From NCBI GenBank assembly GCA_949296075.1, contig CASFNG010000009.1, positions 124,001 to 188,000 on the forward strand: a DNA stretch of 64,000 nt. The letters run 5' to 3'. Both the position numbers and the translations under genes were made by a program. This stretch comes from an uncultured Parabacteroides sp. GTDB lineage: Bacteria; Bacteroidota; Bacteroidia; Bacteroidales; Tannerellaceae. The notes under the pieces were generated by a model. The model did no database searches, had not been told where the DNA came from, and saw only the letters and a list, made by a program, of their open reading frames with translations. Below are positions 61,693 through 64,000 of this stretch, piece by piece (position 1 is the stretch's first letter; every line of letters begins with the position of its first letter).

Positions 61693-64000
61693 TCAGAAAG
61701 AGACCTTTAATCCCAGCGTATAAACCCGAGGTAAAGGATATACCCCGCTATCATAGCCCGCTGAAGTCACCGAGTCTCCAGACTGGCTGGCCTCCGGATC
61801 ATAGCCGGGATAATCCGTGAACGTATATACGTTAGAGACGTTGAAGTAGGCATTCAGTCCCTTTACCTTGATCTTGCTTAACAGCTCTCTCGGGAAATCA
61901 TAGGACAACGTGATGTCCTTGATACGTACGTACGAGGCATCGAACAGATAACGGGAAGAAGCAGCCATACCTAACGCATGATCAGAACGGATCGCACGAG
62001 GGACGTAACCGTTACCCGGATTCTCTGGCGATTTCCAGCGATCATTTACGAGCGCTAATTGGTTCTGGACGCCCGCTACGTTCAATATGGTTTCACCTGC
62101 TCCAAAATAACAGTCAGCGCCTTGGGATCCATTGATGAATACGCTTAAGCTTACATTTTTGTATCTGAACTCATTGGTCAATCCCCAAGTGAAGTCAGGG
62201 AAAGGAGAGCCTACAATCGTTTTGTCTGCTGTCGTGATTTTCCCGTCTTGATCCACGTCCTCGAACTTTAGGTCTCCGGGTTGTGTGTCAGGCGTGTAAA
62301 CCGGTCCCGCCGCGACATCAGCCTCGTCCTTGAAAACACCGACAACGTGCATCATATAGAAACTGGAGATCGGTTGACCCACCTCCGTGATATAATTACC
62401 CGATATGATGCGACCATTTTCTGTCGCTAATTTCTTGACTTTATTCCTATTCGTGCTGATGTTGAACGAAGTATTCCAAGAGAAATCCTTGGTGTCGAGG
62501 TTTACCGTATTCAAGGCGAACTCGAAGCCTTTGTTCTCGATCTCTCCGATATTTTGCATAGAACTATTGAATCCGGAGGCGGCAGGCAGGTTTACGTTTA
62601 GCAATAGATCTGTCTTTAAATTGTAATACCAATCCGCCACGATGGAGATCCGGTTCCTGAACAGACCTAAATCAATGCCTATATCCGTCTGTTTCGATTT
62701 CTCCCACGTCAGGTCGTTATTCGCTAACGAGCTGGGCGCCAAACCGGGCAGGATGCCATTTGCGTCAGCGTAATTTGATACAGACAGCAAGGCGATCTGG
62801 CTGTAATTTCCAATACTGTTATTACCCGCTACACCATAGCTGGCTCTGACCTTCAAGTTTGAGAGCGCATCCAGATTTTTCATGAAGGGTTCTTCCGAGA
62901 TCCGGTATCCGACAGATACGGAGGGGAATGTACCCCATTTGTGATTTGCCCCGAAACGAGAGCTGCCATCCCGGCGTACAGTGGCGGTCAGCATATATTT
63001 ATTATTATAAACGTAGTTGGCTCTTGCCAGCAAAGATACCATCGACCATTCGGATTTCAAGTGTGTTCCAGAATTGATCGTACCGGCAGACAGATAATGT
63101 ACGTAATCAGTCGGGAAATCGGTCGCCCCGGCGGATAATTGCTTATACGTGTCTTTTTGTACCGTGAAGCCAGCTACCACATTAAGATCGTGCTTCTCGT
63201 TGAAAACCTTTTTGTAGGTCAAGGTGTTCTCATTCAGCCAGTTCATACCTTTCTTGTCAATAGAGGCAGCTGTCGCTGGGCTGGCTTTCTCTGCATAAGA
63301 CCCAATTTGGGAAGATTTCCATAGATTTGTCTCGTTCAAGTTGAATCTAAGTCCAAAAGAGGTCTTGAAATTCAGTCCATCTAAGATCGCATAATCAAAA
63401 TAGTTATTGATGATGACATCTTTCATGTCTCGTTTATCCGAAAAATTCTCCGCGATGAACAACGGATTCTCGACCGGTGCTCCCAAGGGATCTCCAAATT
63501 CGGAGTTGTAACTGCCGTCTTCCGCATAAACCGGTAAGAGGGGATTCATAGCCAAGGCGCATTGGATCATACCTCTTTGCCCTAAATGGCCTTCTGTTCT
63601 TGCGAAATCTCCATAACCGTAGGATGCCGCTATATTGGAACCGAACTTTAATCGCTTGGTCAGTTGAGCATCGATGTTGGAACGGATATTAAATCGTTGG
63701 TAGTCGGATCCGATCACGATTCCCTTTTGATCGAAGAATCCCAGAGAAACCATATATTTTACATTCTCGGTTCCTCCAGTGGCGGATAGCTGATAATTCT
63801 GCACGGTTGCCAAGCGGAAGATTACGTCTTGCCAATCCGTTCCCTCTGTCGGCAATAATTCCGGATTACGGTATTCTGGCCGCACCCAGGTGTTGGATGT
63901 CCGTACGTCATTTGGATCGCTGGCATTACCTCCCGCATAAATCCAGGCGTTATCCCTTCCTTCCGCGATAAACTGGGCATATTCCTGGGGAGATAGCAGA
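61693..64000 (-). CDS. SusC-type TonB-dependent transporter (PUL2), 5' end outside the window
   Basis: The C-terminal 768 residues of a SusC protein. The frame stays open to the window edge with no stop, so the visible GTG at 63885 is not the true start. Typical parts are TEGTDWQDVIFRLATVQNYQLSATGGTENVKY (end of plug into barrel), RATFRRDGSSRFG-type strands and the ending VYTLGLKVSF. The missing N-terminal part would hold the plug and, if present, an STN domain. It pairs with SusD downstream. Confidence 0.93.
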   Translation of the reverse strand, partial: LLSPQEYAQFIAEGRDNAWIYAGGNASDPNDVRTSNTWVRPEYRNPELLPTEGTDWQDVIFRLATVQNYQLSATGGTENVKYMVSLGFFDQKGIVIGSDYQRFNIRSNIDAQLTKRLKFGSNIAASYGYGDFARTEGHLGQRGMIQCALAMNPLLPVYAEDGSYNSEFGDPLGAPVENPLFIAENFSDKRDMKDVIINNYFDYAILDGLNFKTSFGLRFNLNETNLWKSSQIGSYAEKASPATAASIDKKGMNWLNENTLTYKKVFNEKHDLNVVAGFTVQKDTYKQLSAGATDFPTDYVHYLSAGTINSGTHLKSEWSMVSLLARANYVYNNKYMLTATVRRDGSSRFGANHKWGTFPSVSVGYRISEEPFMKNLDALSNLKVRASYGVAGNNSIGNYSQIALLSVSNYADANGILPGLAPSSLANNDLTWEKSKQTDIGIDLGLFRNRISIVADWYYNLKTDLLLNVNLPAASGFNSSMQNIGEIENKGFEFALNTVNLDTKDFSWNTSFNISTNRNKVKKLATENGRIISGNYITEVGQPISSFYMMHVVGVFKDEADVAAGPVYTPDTQPGDLKFEDVDQDGKITTADKTIVGSPFPDFTWGLTNEFRYKNVSLSVFINGSQGADCYFGAGETILNVAGVQNQLALVNDRWKSPENPGNGYVPRAIRSDHALGMAASSRYLFDASYVRIKDITLSYDFPRELLSKIKVKGLNAYFNVSNVYTFTDYPGYDPEASQSGDSVTSAGYDSGVYPLPRVYTLGLKVSF

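Overview
The window looks like the chromosome of a gut Bacteroidales, most likely Parabacteroides or a close relative. The evidence is several SusC/SusD pairs, ECF sigma/FecR pairs with STN-domain SusC proteins, lipoproteins of Bacteroidales-only families, TAnnTTTG -7 promoter boxes, and a mid-range GC content. The assignment is inferred from protein families, not from a marker gene.

Left end (1-5400): the right-hand end of an integrated element, probably a prophage. It holds a holin-like protein, a membrane-anchored coiled protein, a small N6-adenine methyltransferase, an M15 peptidase endolysin, a DUF3800 cargo gene, a membrane-anchored phage protein and a tyrosine integrase. The integrase sits next to the 3' end of a tRNA-Thr(CGT), which is the likely attachment site. 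The left end of the element lies outside the window.

5400-10200: ordinary chromosome. It carries a conserved acidic protein, a DUF6340 lipoprotein, a secreted TIM-barrel sugar isomerase/epimerase-like protein with a Tat-type motif, a divergent GH51 arabinofuranosidase, and a small lipoprotein.

10600-33200: polysaccharide utilisation locus 1 (PUL1), all on the + strand: ECF sigma, FecR, SusC, SusD, a divergent GH92, a secreted beta-helix protein, a 1,327-residue secreted protein with a possible toroid and two FnIII-like domains, an SGNH esterase, a 1,203-residue beta-helix/esterase fusion, and a secreted FAD oxidoreductase with an N-terminal binding-type domain. Much of this enzyme set has no obvious characterised activity. 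It points to an acetylated, probably acidic or plant-type, glycan.

33200-52100: housekeeping DNA: tRNA-Ala(GGC), DUF4286, ruvC, a glutamate dehydrogenase, a PEP-synthase-type ATP-grasp protein with receiver-like domains, a MurU-like nucleotidyltransferase, an AmgK-like kinase fused to a RapZ C-terminal domain, a second glutamate dehydrogenase, a small membrane protein and a DUF2007 protein. It is interrupted at 35.9-44.6 kb by an 8.7-kb block bounded by two copies of a 33-bp exact repeat. The block encodes ECF sigma, FecR, SusC, SusD and a secreted M81 (MlrC-type) metallopeptidase, with no carbohydrate enzyme. It may be a transferred peptide- or amide-uptake system.

52100-64000 (- strand): a lone TonB-dependent receptor with a cluster of ATCAC half-sites upstream, then PUL2: SusC (cut by the window end), SusD, an 846-residue lipoprotein of unknown family, a sialate-type O-acetylesterase, and a GH99/WbsX-like glycosidase ending at a strong terminator.
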